Assembly: GCA_024223715.1 (NCBI GenBank)
Contig: JAAEOA010000175.1
Coordinates: 1-61,043, forward strand
Direction: 5' to 3'
DNA length: 61,043 nt
Source: a bacterium
GTDB lineage: Bacteria; Krumholzibacteriota; Krumholzibacteriia; LZORAL124-64-63
The position numbers were made by a program, and so were the translations under genes. The notes beneath the pieces were generated by a model, which made no database searches, was not told the DNA's origin, and was given only the letters and a program-made list of their open reading frames with translations. This document shows, one piece after another, positions 1-8,486 of this stretch. Numbering within the stretch: position 1 is the first letter of the stretch; the number at the start of each line of letters is the position of its first letter.

Positions 1-178
1 CGTCATCAATGATGGTGATTTCAACAACACCGGATCGAACCAGAGCTTCGACAGCCCAACTGCCGACCCCGCCAATTCCAAAAACAGCGACCCGGGTTTT
101 GGTGAGTTTGTTGAAGGCTTCCGAGCCGGTTATTAATTCCATTCGTTCGAAAATTTGGTTGTTTTCTGGGGTTGTCAT
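1..178 (-). CDS. tcdA: tRNA threonylcarbamoyladenosine dehydratase TcdA, N-terminal fragment
   Basis: Only the first 59 codons are in the window; the gene continues off the left edge. The reverse strand reads MTTPENNQIFERMELITGS followed by VAVFGIGGVGSWAVEALVRS and ending ITIIDD. This is the nucleotide-binding glycine motif (GxGGVGS) and first beta-alpha-beta unit of the E1/ThiF/MoeB fold, and the leading FERMELITGS segment is typical of TcdA (formerly YgdL/CsdL). TcdA catalyses ATP-dependent dehydration of t6A37 in tRNA to the cyclic ct6A form. A GGAG site 8 bases before the ATG supports the start. Another E1-like enzyme (ThiF, MoeB) cannot be fully excluded from a fragment. Confidence 0.8.
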   Translation of the reverse strand, partial: MTTPENNQIFERMELITGSEAFNKLTKTRVAVFGIGGVGSWAVEALVRSGVVEITIIDD

Positions 179-530
179 TGTGGCTCCGGGAAAAAGTGTG
201 AGTTCAATTATTTGATAGCCAAAATACTTCGATGACAGGAAAGGGACAAGGCCTAGCATTATAGCAATTCAAATAGCTTAATTTCATTAAGAATCAAAGA
301 GATTTAATAATAGCAGAAAGTATGCGAAAAAGTGGTGTCGCTGCCAAATATTCCATCCGGTGTAAATCCTGCCGTGAAAACCCTGCGTTTTGTTTTTCCT
401 CAGTGAAAACTTGGACGGAAAATCCCAGAAACTGAGTTGTCAGATTTCCAAATAAAACGAATTTCCCAATTTTCGATCAGACCGAACAGACCAATCCACA
501 ATACTTGGTTGGGTTAAGTACGGTAACAAC
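179..530. other. Intergenic region, no gene seen
   Basis: AT-rich spacer between tcdA and the transposase remnant. I see no convincing coding sequence, RNA gene or strong hairpin on either strand. It may include flanking parts of the decayed insertion, but no terminal inverted repeat could be defined by eye. Confidence 0.5.
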
Positions 531-1095
531 CTAAGCAGCTTCGCGATAATACCGAGATGCAGTCCGCCAAGGACGGGGTACTGACAATGTCTCCGACATT
601 CCGATCCTGAACAATACGCGAATCGGGTTTATCTTTTTCTAATCCAAGATACGCCCGGGACTCGTGGCAGTATGCAAAGTATTCCTTAAGTACACGCCGG
701 AGGTTTTTCCCATTGAGCACGATAATATGATCAAGACATTCTCGCCTGATCGATCCAATGACTCTTTCACAGTATCCATTTTGCCAAGGTGATCGGGGGG
801 AGATAACGTTCTGTTAACCTGACAATTGCGTCTGTCACACTTTGTCTTGCGCATAAACCGCGCCAGCCACACTTGCAGGTTAACAAAATGTTCAACACCT
901 GATTTTTTTAGTGCATCCGGTACTTTCTGGCCATAGATTCCATCTCGATCTCGAATCAAATACCGAGGTGACGAATCAAACGGAAACGCTTGGATCAACT
1001 GCACGCTCGTCCAATCGGAGTTCGGGTTGACCGTTACATTGGGATGATCTTTCGCCTATCGAGGGACAGGACCAGGAAGACGCAGAGGGTGTTGC
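531..1095 (-). pseudogene. Degraded DDE/integrase-core transposase
   Basis: Conceptual translation in shifting frames recovers the C-terminal half of an rve-type transposase. The order is FLVLSLDRRKI, then HPNVTVNPNSDWTSVQLIQ, AFPFDSSPRYLIRDRDGIYG, PRSPWQNGYCERVIGSIRRE and CLDHIIVLNGKNLRRVLKEY, ending RYYREAA-stop at about 531. The RDRD segment and the ERVIGSIRRE segment carry acidic residues of the DDE catalytic site. At least three frameshifts are needed (near 1040, between about 780 and 890, and near 575), and the N-terminal half is missing. It is therefore dead and old. It lies just downstream of the hipBA operon and is the only mobile-element trace in the window. Confidence 0.8.
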
Positions 1096-1135
1096 ACTTA
1101 CTTATTGAACTTGCGATATGCACAGCAGGAGTTAA

Positions 1136-2440
1136 CTAACCGCTAATTCCAGTGCGATGAGTTTTTTGAATACCCCTGGCCACATCTGCCGGTACCCCAG
1201 CTTCGGCGGCAAACTCCTGCCACAGCAAAACCGATTCTCTCACTTGTTCAAGAATATCCTCAGCCCGCCCGCGTTTAAATGACGCATTTCTGGCACAGGC
1301 TTTAAAATCATCAAGATCAAAATTATTGCGTTTCCCGTTGAGAGACATTTGATGAGCACTGGTCCAGGCCCCGGCAGGATTGTAGCTGTAGGTCAAATCA
1401 AAAGCGGGAGAAAGTCGCCAGGATCCGGACTGGTCCATCAAAAACCCAATATTTTTTACATGGTCATCTTGATTGCGGGCCAGGATGTTGAAGGTCATGC
1501 GGCGGAATTGCTCTTCCTGGCTGTCCATGGGCATTTCCAGTTTTCGGATGGCTCGTAAGGCCTGTTCATAGGAATGGGCTCCGGCCTGCTGGAAATCAAA
1601 ATGCTCCATGGCGCAAAGAGACTGCATGTGAATTTTATGGCCGGATGGGGTTCGATCAAAGCGCTGGGTCATGAAATGACTGCGGCCATTTTCTTTCAAC
1701 AACCGGCAGGGGTTCATTTCAATTCCTGCAGCTAGAGCCATTTTATAGTAGGCAAATTCAATGAGACCGTAACCTGTTGGGTCCTCCAATTCCTTATCCT
1801 TGTTGCCCGATACACCATCGAATTTCAAAAGCCAGTAGGTGAATCCTGAGCCGGCTTTGATTTGGCCGCAATACACCTCATCGGTTTGGGAATTCCAGGC
1901 AATAATTGCTTTGGCTCTGGCACCACCGGCACTGGTGCCCACCTGCAAAATTTTCTGTAGAGATTTCAATCGTTGAGGCGCAGCGAAAGATTCTTCCAGT
2001 TGATTCCGCTGTGTGAGAATCTCACTGGCCAATTGCACCAGGGCCGAAACATCCACCGGTTCGGTTATTTCAGAGGATGGTCCTTGCGATGGAAAAAACT
2101 CCAGGGCTCCCATGCCTCGATTGCCAGTGTAACAAAGCCGCTCCACTGGGTTAAAGCTTTTGGGGTCACGCCCTTCTCTGACCAACCAGGCCTTGATGAG
2201 GGCATTGCCAAAATCATCGGGTAAAGAGTCGGCCAACAATCCCGGCAAACCGTAGAACGTTCCCCTGGGCAAAGCTGGAAAAGAATAAATTCTATCAGAA
2301 AGCGGCATAGTCAAGGGGGCGACTTCAATTCCGCTTTCTCTGAAGTCAGGCTCATATTCAAAGTTGGCCAGATTTTGCTCCTTGTCCCAGGCCACGGCCC
2401 CAATGGTTTTTCCCCAGAGATTTACTTGGGCCACAGTCAT
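1136..2440 (-). CDS. hipA: HipA-family serine/threonine kinase toxin
   Basis: This 434-residue protein has normal HipA length. The N-terminal subdomain reads LWGKTIGAVAWDKE and later GLLADSLPDDFG. A glycine-rich GTSAGGARAKA loop follows, then the kinase core with NQDDHVKN near residue 323 (catalytic Asp-Asp-His region) and a DFG-like FDLTYSYNP. The catalytic residues look intact. HipA kinases phosphorylate translation-related targets (glutamyl-tRNA synthetase in E. coli) and induce dormancy, held in check by HipB. Its ATG overlaps the hipB stop codon (ATGA), with a GGGGAG site 7 bases upstream, so the two are translationally coupled. The target in this organism is unknown. Confidence 0.9.
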   Translation of the reverse strand: MTVAQVNLWGKTIGAVAWDKEQNLANFEYEPDFRESGIEVAPLTMPLSDRIYSFPALPRGTFYGLPGLLADSLPDDFGNALIKAWLVREGRDPKSFNPVERLCYTGNRGMGALEFFPSQGPSSEITEPVDVSALVQLASEILTQRNQLEESFAAPQRLKSLQKILQVGTSAGGARAKAIIAWNSQTDEVYCGQIKAGSGFTYWLLKFDGVSGNKDKELEDPTGYGLIEFAYYKMALAAGIEMNPCRLLKENGRSHFMTQRFDRTPSGHKIHMQSLCAMEHFDFQQAGAHSYEQALRAIRKLEMPMDSQEEQFRRMTFNILARNQDDHVKNIGFLMDQSGSWRLSPAFDLTYSYNPAGAWTSAHQMSLNGKRNNFDLDDFKACARNASFKRGRAEDILEQVRESVLLWQEFAAEAGVPADVARGIQKTHRTGISG

Positions 2441-2787
2441 TTTTCATCTCCCCAGGACCAAGGCATTTTGGGCTCAGTGGCTTTTTCAGGGGAAGAGGCT
2501 CGCTGGCGCATTTTACCGTTCATTTTCACCTGCTGGATGGGACTGATGGCCGGTGCTGGAATAAGGGCTTCCAGGTTTCCCACTAATTGCAGAACCCGTA
2601 ATATGCGGATCATATTGGAGACATGTGTGGATTGACCATGTTCCACTCGGTGCAGTGTGCGTTTGGATATACCGGCTTCTTCGGCAAGAGCACCCTGAGT
2701 AAGGTTTCGGTTCAGGCGATGACGTGCCAGACGCTGGCCAAGTTCTTTGAGGATTGCTTCATCGGAACTGGCGTTTAGAAAATTCAT
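2437..2787 (-). CDS. hipB: HipB-like XRE-family antitoxin and repressor
   Basis: Predicted 116 residues. The helix-turn-helix spans roughly residues 10-65: LGQRLARHRLNRNLTQGALA, EEAGISKRTLHRVEHG and LRVLQLVGNLEALIP, a standard Cro/C1-type fold. The C-terminal tail is basic and Pro-rich (VKMNGKMRQRASSPEKATEP), as in HipB proteins whose tails contact HipA. I chose the ATG at 2787 because AAGGTGG lies 8-9 bases upstream. A longer frame to 2856 exists but lacks a ribosome site and would cover the operator region. It likely neutralises HipA and represses its own operon through the palindromes in its leader. Confidence 0.85.
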   Translation of the reverse strand: MNFLNASSDEAILKELGQRLARHRLNRNLTQGALAEEAGISKRTLHRVEHGQSTHVSNMIRILRVLQLVGNLEALIPAPAISPIQQVKMNGKMRQRASSPEKATEPKMPWSWGDEK

Positions 2788-2790
2788 AAG

Positions 2791-2806
2791 TAGCCACCTT
2801 TGGCGA
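2791..2806. promoter_or_regulatory. Candidate HipB operator, proximal
   Basis: TAGCCACCTTTGGCGA is a near-perfect inverted repeat with 6-bp arms (TAGCCA/TGGCGA) around a 4-bp centre. It covers the hipB Shine-Dalgarno sequence (AAGGTGG on the minus strand). The same arms and the preceding taag recur at 2917-2932. HipB from E. coli binds TATCC-N8-GGATA, so paired palindromes in a hip leader fit autoregulation. Binding is inferred. Confidence 0.6.
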
Positions 2807-2827
2807 ATAAGACGATGTAATAGCCAT

Positions 2828-2856
2828 AAGATGACATAATTAGCGAGTTGTGTCAA
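2828..2856 (-). promoter_or_regulatory. Possible hipBA promoter
   Basis: On the minus strand a consensus TTGACA (2856-2851) is followed after 17 bases by a weak CATCTT hexamer (2833-2828). It lies between the two palindromes. A third TAGCCA half-site at 2821-2826 sits at its downstream edge. The -10 match is poor, so this is tentative. Confidence 0.3.
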
Positions 2857-2916
2857 TTAGAAAAATAATTTAGAAAAAGCCAGAAGTGACAAGTAAGGTT
2901 AAGAAATCCTCGTAAG

Positions 2917-2932
2917 TAGCCAAAGATGGCGA
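2917..2932. promoter_or_regulatory. Candidate HipB operator, distal
   Basis: TAGCCAAAGATGGCGA has the same 6-4-6 palindrome as 2791-2806, in the same orientation and again preceded by taag. The two copies start 126 bp apart, close to twelve helical turns, which would place bound dimers on one DNA face and permit looping over the promoter. Confidence 0.6.
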
Positions 2933-3260
2933 GTTGAAATTGGAAAGCCATGGAAATTCAGTAGGGCCCAACATAACCATCGTCTGTTTTGAGTACATTT
3001 TAAGAAAAAGACAGGACCAAAAACTGAGAAATTAATGTTTCCCAAATATTTTTTGGAATTCCCTCAGTTTCGTAGACATGTGCGTCTGATCGAGTGCTCT
3101 GGGCTATCTGGGCCACCATGTTCAACTTCCACGTCGGCCTCAATTTCCACTGATTTCTGGAAAAACCACCAAAAAACCCTACTTTTAGACCCAACCAGCC
3201 AGCCAATACTCATCATATTCTCAAGCAAATCACCAAAACGACGAATAAACCCCCAGAGTT
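2933..3260. other. Intergenic region upstream of methyltransferase-like gene
   Basis: This is the gap between the divergent hip operon and the gene at 3261. Short frames exist on both strands but have low-complexity or atypical translations and no ribosome sites. No RNA gene or terminator was seen. Confidence 0.4.
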
Positions 3261-4124
3261 ATGCACCGTTTTAACCCAAATACCAGGCCCGCCGGCCAGA
3301 TCACCCGCGGCAAGACCGCACCAAATCGTCTGCGCAACGTAGACCATTTTCTGGCATGCTACGATCCGGCACTCCTGATCAATAATTCAGGATCATTTGA
3401 AAACGCTTTGTACGTGGATTTGGGTTATGGCGCCGAACCGACAACCACCTTGGAAAGCGCCGCTCGATTACGAAAAATCAATCCCGACCTGCAGGTCCTT
3501 GGCGTGGAAATCGAACCCGAACGAGTCCGGCGTGGCCTGCCATTTGTCGACGATAAAACACAATTCCGTTTGGGTGGTTTCAACATCCCTCTGCAACAAA
3601 ACAGTCAGGGAAAAATGGAACAGATCCGTCTGGTGCGGGCCTTTAATGTCTTGCGCCAATACGAAGAAAACGAAGTGGTACCGGCCTACGACCAAATCAT
3701 GTCATCCATTCTTCCCGGCGGACTATTTATGGATGGAACCAGCGATCCTTTCGGCAGAGTCTGGACCGGAAACATGATCCGTCGACAAGATGAGCCATCG
3801 CAGCCGCCCTGGTTTCTGGAAGCCATGGTTCTGGGAACCAATCTGAACCGCGATCTGGATGTGGAAGCTTTCCAGACCCGCCTTCCCAAAAGCTTCATCC
3901 ACCGCATGTTGCCCGGCGAGAATATCCATCGGTTTATGGAAGACTGGAAAGCCAGCACCCGCGAGACCAGCAGCCATCAGGTGTGGGGGCCCCGGGATTG
4001 GTTCGTGGCCGCAGGGAACTCCCTGGCCGATAAAGGCTACAACATTGCCCGGACCGACAAATGGTTGCGCCGGGGTTGGTTGGTGTGGTTGAATCCGGAT
4101 CTGGAAATTGACCAGGCGGTGTAA
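3261..4124 (+). CDS. SAM-dependent methyltransferase-like protein
   Basis: Predicted 287 residues. A class I Rossmann methyltransferase core is visible: YVDLGYGAEPTTTLESAARL (motif I, near residue 50), then VLGVEIEPERV (acidic end of beta 2). FRLGGFNIPL follows, then VRAFNVLRQYEENEV and LPGGLFMDGTSDPFGR (post-motif region). It resembles uncharacterised methylase-like proteins found mainly in Actinobacteria. No substrate can be named. The start lacks a strong ribosome site, but no better in-frame start is nearby. It stands alone between the hip operon and the TTG-initiated gene 24 bases downstream. Confidence 0.65.
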   Translation: MHRFNPNTRPAGQITRGKTAPNRLRNVDHFLACYDPALLINNSGSFENALYVDLGYGAEPTTTLESAARLRKINPDLQVLGVEIEPERVRRGLPFVDDKTQFRLGGFNIPLQQNSQGKMEQIRLVRAFNVLRQYEENEVVPAYDQIMSSILPGGLFMDGTSDPFGRVWTGNMIRRQDEPSQPPWFLEAMVLGTNLNRDLDVEAFQTRLPKSFIHRMLPGENIHRFMEDWKASTRETSSHQVWGPRDWFVAAGNSLADKGYNIARTDKWLRRGWLVWLNPDLEIDQAV

Positions 4125-4148
4125 GATTAAAATATTCTGAGGTGTCTT

Positions 4149-5900
4149 TTGAAAATCCAACTGATTCGAATCTTTATTTTTTTAACAGCAATACTCTTAT
4201 CTTTGGCGGTTCAGGCTTCTTCAAGCCACACCAGTTCCGACCTAAAACAGGAAGTGGATGGTGGCTCACTGGGTGGCACACTTCTCCTGCCACAAACACC
4301 TTCGCCCTGGCCCGTAGTTCTGATCATTCCCGGATCCGGCCCCACCGATCGAGATGGAAACCAGGCAGCCTTCCCTGGCAAAAACAACAGCTTGCTCCAG
4401 TTGGCCGATGGTCTTGCCAAGCAGGGAATTGCCTCCCTTCGGGTCGACAAACGAGCTGCCGATTTGGTGGCCTTGCCAATTATTTCAGAATACAACATGA
4501 GCCTCAGCGTTTTTATTGATGACGCCGTGGCCTGGATCGAAATTCTGCAGGCGGACTCTCGCTTTTCCAGTGTGACCGTTGCCGGCCACAGTCAGGGCTC
4601 CCAAGTAGGCATGAATGCAGCCTGGATAACCGCTGCCGATGGTTTTGTCTCACTGGCGGGTCCAGGGCGGCCCATATTTTCCGTTCTGCGGGAACAGCTT
4701 CAAACAGCCATGGACGATGCCTCTCGTCAGGAAGCTTTCAACCTGATGGATGAACTGGAAAAAGGCCGCAAAGTCCCCAATCCTCCAGCCAGCCAAATGG
4801 CCCTTTTTCGTCCTTCCATTCAGGGTTTTCTCATGTCGTGGCAAAAGCTTCAACCCACTCGGGATCTGTCCCGTTTGTCCTGTCCGGTGACCATCATTCA
4901 GGGACAAACCGACCTTCAGGTTAGTGAGGAAGATGCCCGCCTGTTGCATGAAGCTTCGCCTCAATCGAGACTGCTTCTTTTGCCGGGCGTGAACCATATT
5001 TTCAAGCCTGTTGATGGTGAGGCTCCCTTGCCTCATCAATTGAGTCTTTTTGATCCCGATTTGGTTTTCAGTCAAAAGGCTATTGATGCGGTGGTTGAAT
5101 TGACGGTTGAAGCCGAACAGTTCAGGAAATCCTGGGACGCGGCCCTGGCCCGTGCCCTGATTTACAATGCGAAAAATTTTCCTAAGGAAAAACCTGAAAA
5201 CCTTATCAGAAATTTACCGGAAAAAATTTCAAACTTTGCCCGTGCTGTTTCCCACGAACCGACCCACTACAAATTTGGACTGGCCGATCATGGATATGTA
5301 AGCGATGGCAAGCTGGTCGAAAAAAATGAATATGACTGCGTCAGTTTTATGTATCAAACTACGGAATTGGCCCGTTCTACCAACGAGCGAGATCAACTTT
5401 CCTGGGCTATGCGAACCCGGTTTGCCGGAGCCCACCCCGATTCAGTTATTGATTCACAGGGCCGCGCCAATTACGACCGGAAAGAGCACCTCGATTACAG
5501 TCTGGACATGATTCGCTCCGGGTTGTGGGGCGAGAATATTACAACACAAGTCGGTCTGTTTATGACCGACCATCTGGGCACTTCCCGCTACCCGGCCGAA
5601 ACCTTTTCCTGGGTCCCGACCGAGGGTCTTGACGAAGACTTTCTGCAGGAAGGTGACATCATTTGGCTGGTCCTTAACCCGGAAAATGAAAAAGCCCGAA
5701 ATCTAAGAGATAAATATGGTTTAGTCATTGGACACCTGGGACTCATGGCGCAATTCGATGATGAATTGCTACTGGTTCATGCAGCCAGCAGCGACCTTGA
5801 TGATGAATATAAGGGCGGCCAGGTGGTGAGCGTCAGCTTATCAACCTACCTGAAGCGAGTGGATCGATACGCCGGGGTTATGGTCACGCGCCTGAAATAA
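4149..5900 (+). CDS. Secreted alpha/beta-hydrolase fused to DUF1460 amidase-like domain
   Basis: Predicted 583 residues with a TTG start, supported by TGAGGTG a few bases upstream, and a Sec signal peptide (KIQLIRIFIFLTAILLSLAV, cleaved near QAS). Residues 30-320 are an alpha/beta-hydrolase: oxyanion-type PGSGPTDRDGN, nucleophile elbow GHSQGS with Ser148, Asp255 in QGQTDLQV and His283 in GVNHIF. Residues about 330-583 match DUF1460, a papain-fold N-acetylmuramoyl-L-alanine amidase-like domain, with Cys397 in NEYDCVSF and His529 in GHLGLM. Both catalytic sets appear complete. The likely setting is the periplasm, possibly acting on peptidoglycan or esterified cell-wall sugars. Substrates are inferred only. 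Confidence 0.8.
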   Translation: MKIQLIRIFIFLTAILLSLAVQASSSHTSSDLKQEVDGGSLGGTLLLPQTPSPWPVVLIIPGSGPTDRDGNQAAFPGKNNSLLQLADGLAKQGIASLRVDKRAADLVALPIISEYNMSLSVFIDDAVAWIEILQADSRFSSVTVAGHSQGSQVGMNAAWITAADGFVSLAGPGRPIFSVLREQLQTAMDDASRQEAFNLMDELEKGRKVPNPPASQMALFRPSIQGFLMSWQKLQPTRDLSRLSCPVTIIQGQTDLQVSEEDARLLHEASPQSRLLLLPGVNHIFKPVDGEAPLPHQLSLFDPDLVFSQKAIDAVVELTVEAEQFRKSWDAALARALIYNAKNFPKEKPENLIRNLPEKISNFARAVSHEPTHYKFGLADHGYVSDGKLVEKNEYDCVSFMYQTTELARSTNERDQLSWAMRTRFAGAHPDSVIDSQGRANYDRKEHLDYSLDMIRSGLWGENITTQVGLFMTDHLGTSRYPAETFSWVPTEGLDEDFLQEGDIIWLVLNPENEKARNLRDKYGLVIGHLGLMAQFDDELLLVHAASSDLDDEYKGGQVVSVSLSTYLKRVDRYAGVMVTRLK

Positions 5901-5915
5901 ATCAATGAACCCAAG

Positions 5916-8228
5916 TCAGCGAACCAAGGTCATGGTTCGGGTCCGTTTTTCCCCGGCAAAGCTCAACAAAGCAATATAAACACCCGAAGGTTGAGGTCGT
6001 CCCGAAGAATTCAGTCCCAGCCATTGTACCTGATGGGGACCGGAAGTTAGTTCCTCATTCACCAGTTCCACCACCAGCCGACCCCGCACATCATAAATAC
6101 CAATACTTACCCTGCCGTCTGCGGGCAAAGAATAGTCAATGATGGTGCCGGGATTAAACGGATTGGGATGATTCTGCTCCAGAACCACTGCCGAGGGAAT
6201 TTCCAACAAGCCACTGGTATCATCATTGGCCTGCATGAAAGTTGGTGGATCCAGGAATACCCATTCAGAATTTCCATCAGGGAAACGGCCTTCACTGATA
6301 TCGGCCGACTGGGACCCAAAAATTCGGGAATCTACCAGGGAATTTCCAAAGGCCTCAGGGGCGAACAAACCCACTTCTTCACCGGAGGCGCTTAGCTTGA
6401 AATTACTGTGCAGCGGACCCTGTCCGGTTTCATTGTCACACCAGACAATTAGCCGCTGTCCGGCCTGGAGCATGACCGCAGGGAATTCCCATTTCTGAGG
6501 TTGAGCCAAATTGTCGGTAAGAAAAAACCCGGTTAAGTTGATGGTTTCAGACCCGCCGTTGTACAGCTCAACCCAGTCTTCAAAATCGCCGGACTCATCC
6601 TGGGCTCCGGTATTGTTTTTGGCGAGGTATTCATTAATGACCAAACCGGAGCTGTTGCCATTCCACTGTGGCAGAGAAAAGTCCTCAAAAAACGAATCGG
6701 CCTGAGCCAGGAATATCGGATGCCGCTCGGAAATCCACTGATGGCTGCGCTCGAGGTTGGCTTCGTACCAATCGTACTGAAATCCTTCCCAGCGATGAGC
6801 ATGATTGTTGATCTCTGAAATTTGCCCGGCGGAAATTTCATCCAGTCGGGTTCTCAGATTTTCCACCGACATTTTCCTGCCCACAAGATGCTCCAGCCGA
6901 GAACGGAAAAGTGACCGAAAGTTATCGTTGCCCAGCAACGTGCGGAACATGGTCAGCCACTGCTGGTTTTCCGGAGTCCAGATACGGTGGTCTGAAGGAG
7001 CCTGTAATTCGTACCATTGTTCTTCGTTGGCGGCGGTGAAGAAACGGAAAAAATTGGCGTTCAAATCGTCCTGACGCATGAGCAGATCTTCATCCCACAT
7101 GACCAGTCGCCAGGGTTGGTTTCCAGTTTGAAAAATGGCCAGATTCCAGGCAAAACCATTATCTCCAGGTGCAAAAAACAAATTGATGATTTGCCAGTCG
7201 ATGTAGCTGGATAAATCGAGCATTTCAAGCACCGAAGCAAACCATTGCGGGTCCTGCGGATCGTCCACCTGGGCAAAGCTCTCGAGAAAATCCCACCAGG
7301 CCTCACCGTCACCATATTGGGTTTCACCATCTTTAATAAGGTTCAAGCCGTCAAATCCAATATCCCAATTCCGTTTAAAAAATTCATGATCCAACCGCTC
7401 GCGCAGGCTGTATCCGCCCCAATATTCCTGATTCAGGTAGACAGCCACAAAGCGATACCGGCTGGCAAGATTTCCCAGATCCGCAAAAAGGGTTTCCACT
7501 AAATTGGAGTTCAGGCTGAAATCGTCGTACCGGCTGGCCCGCACAATGAGGCGCTCAAATTCCTGGGGACCGGAAGCAAAAACAGGGTATTCAATGTGGT
7601 TGTCCTGTCCATACCCGTCAAAATAGAACCGCAGTCCTTTTTGATGGTAGTAACGTCCGTAACCACCATTAATGCGCAGGCCGATTTCTTCATCGAGAAC
7701 CTTGCCCTGGTTTGGCAGATAATATTCAAACTGGGCTGTCCGTTCCCATTGTTCACCACGCTGCAAGTAGTTTTCGTAATTGCCAGTGGTGTAAATGCCC
7801 GTTTCCGGATGCCAAAGAGAGGTGGAGTCGCAGCGGATGTTGATCACCGGAATATCGTGGTCGTCGGGCTGGAAAGAGAAGACTGGGCCCGGAGCGGTCT
7901 CGATGGTGGTTTCTTCACCCAGGTCGTCCACAACGGTCAGGGTGCGAGTCTGATTCCAGTTCCAGGGAAAACGGGTGCTGAAAGATCGTTCGTTAACACG
8001 TTGGAAGTCAGGAGCGGGATGGGCCAGGTCAATAGGGCGGTCGCCGGTAACAGTCACCACAACAGACCCATCTTCAGAAGGAGGCAGAACGACCACCGGA
8101 TCGGTGACCTGACGCCAGTTTGAGACTTGAAAAACGGTGGCCAAACGGGTGGCAATAACGGGTGCGGCCAGCATCAGGCATAGTGCCAGTGCTAATGCAG
8201 TCCATTTTGTTTCCCGAGAAAATCTCAT
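5916..8228 (-). CDS. Secreted CotH-like protein with lamin-tail and FlgD-like C-terminal domains
   Basis: Predicted 770 residues with a signal peptide (ALALALCLMLAAPVIA). Middle part: CotH kinase-like domain, with INGGYGRYYHQKGLRFYF, YLNQEYWGGYSLRERLD and a late MWDEDLL acidic motif. A lamin-tail domain follows (VINEYLAKNNTGAQDESGDF then EDWVELYNGG). The last about 85 residues are a FlgD-Ig/type A sorting-like module: NHPNPFNPGTIIDYSLP, VSIGIYDVRGRLV, and QPSGVYIALL near the end. CotH relatives include spore-coat protein kinases; lamin-tail domains are common in surface proteins. The sorting-like end suggests type IX-style secretion or surface attachment in FCB bacteria. The gene is convergent with its 5' neighbour and has no partner. 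Confidence 0.8.
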   Translation of the reverse strand: MRFSRETKWTALALALCLMLAAPVIATRLATVFQVSNWRQVTDPVVVLPPSEDGSVVVTVTGDRPIDLAHPAPDFQRVNERSFSTRFPWNWNQTRTLTVVDDLGEETTIETAPGPVFSFQPDDHDIPVINIRCDSTSLWHPETGIYTTGNYENYLQRGEQWERTAQFEYYLPNQGKVLDEEIGLRINGGYGRYYHQKGLRFYFDGYGQDNHIEYPVFASGPQEFERLIVRASRYDDFSLNSNLVETLFADLGNLASRYRFVAVYLNQEYWGGYSLRERLDHEFFKRNWDIGFDGLNLIKDGETQYGDGEAWWDFLESFAQVDDPQDPQWFASVLEMLDLSSYIDWQIINLFFAPGDNGFAWNLAIFQTGNQPWRLVMWDEDLLMRQDDLNANFFRFFTAANEEQWYELQAPSDHRIWTPENQQWLTMFRTLLGNDNFRSLFRSRLEHLVGRKMSVENLRTRLDEISAGQISEINNHAHRWEGFQYDWYEANLERSHQWISERHPIFLAQADSFFEDFSLPQWNGNSSGLVINEYLAKNNTGAQDESGDFEDWVELYNGGSETINLTGFFLTDNLAQPQKWEFPAVMLQAGQRLIVWCDNETGQGPLHSNFKLSASGEEVGLFAPEAFGNSLVDSRIFGSQSADISEGRFPDGNSEWVFLDPPTFMQANDDTSGLLEIPSAVVLEQNHPNPFNPGTIIDYSLPADGRVSIGIYDVRGRLVVELVNEELTSGPHQVQWLGLNSSGRPQPSGVYIALLSFAGEKRTRTMTLVR

Positions 8229-8486
8229 AAAACTCTCTTGACTAAGTGTTTAGGACTCAAGTCTCAGTATGCAAAAAATCATACCACTATTATTGAATTT
8301 TGTAAGTTAATTCAATGACCTATCAACTGGAAAATATTGGTCAATGTCAGAAACACAGGGGAATTGCAAAAAAAGCTATAGACAAAAACGCCAAAAGAAG
8401 ATAAGCTTTATCCATTAACTCGGGTATTGTCTGATACTTTTAGATCTCATTCGGTCAGGCTCCGATTTTCCTAATGGAGAACGTAC

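Noticed and set aside
2788-2856. Longer hipB start at 2856
   Set aside because: It would translate through the operator and has no ribosome site; ATG 2787 has one.
3000-3274. Short frames on both strands in the gap before the methyltransferase-like gene
   Set aside because: Translations are compositionally odd, lack ribosome sites and match no family I recognise.
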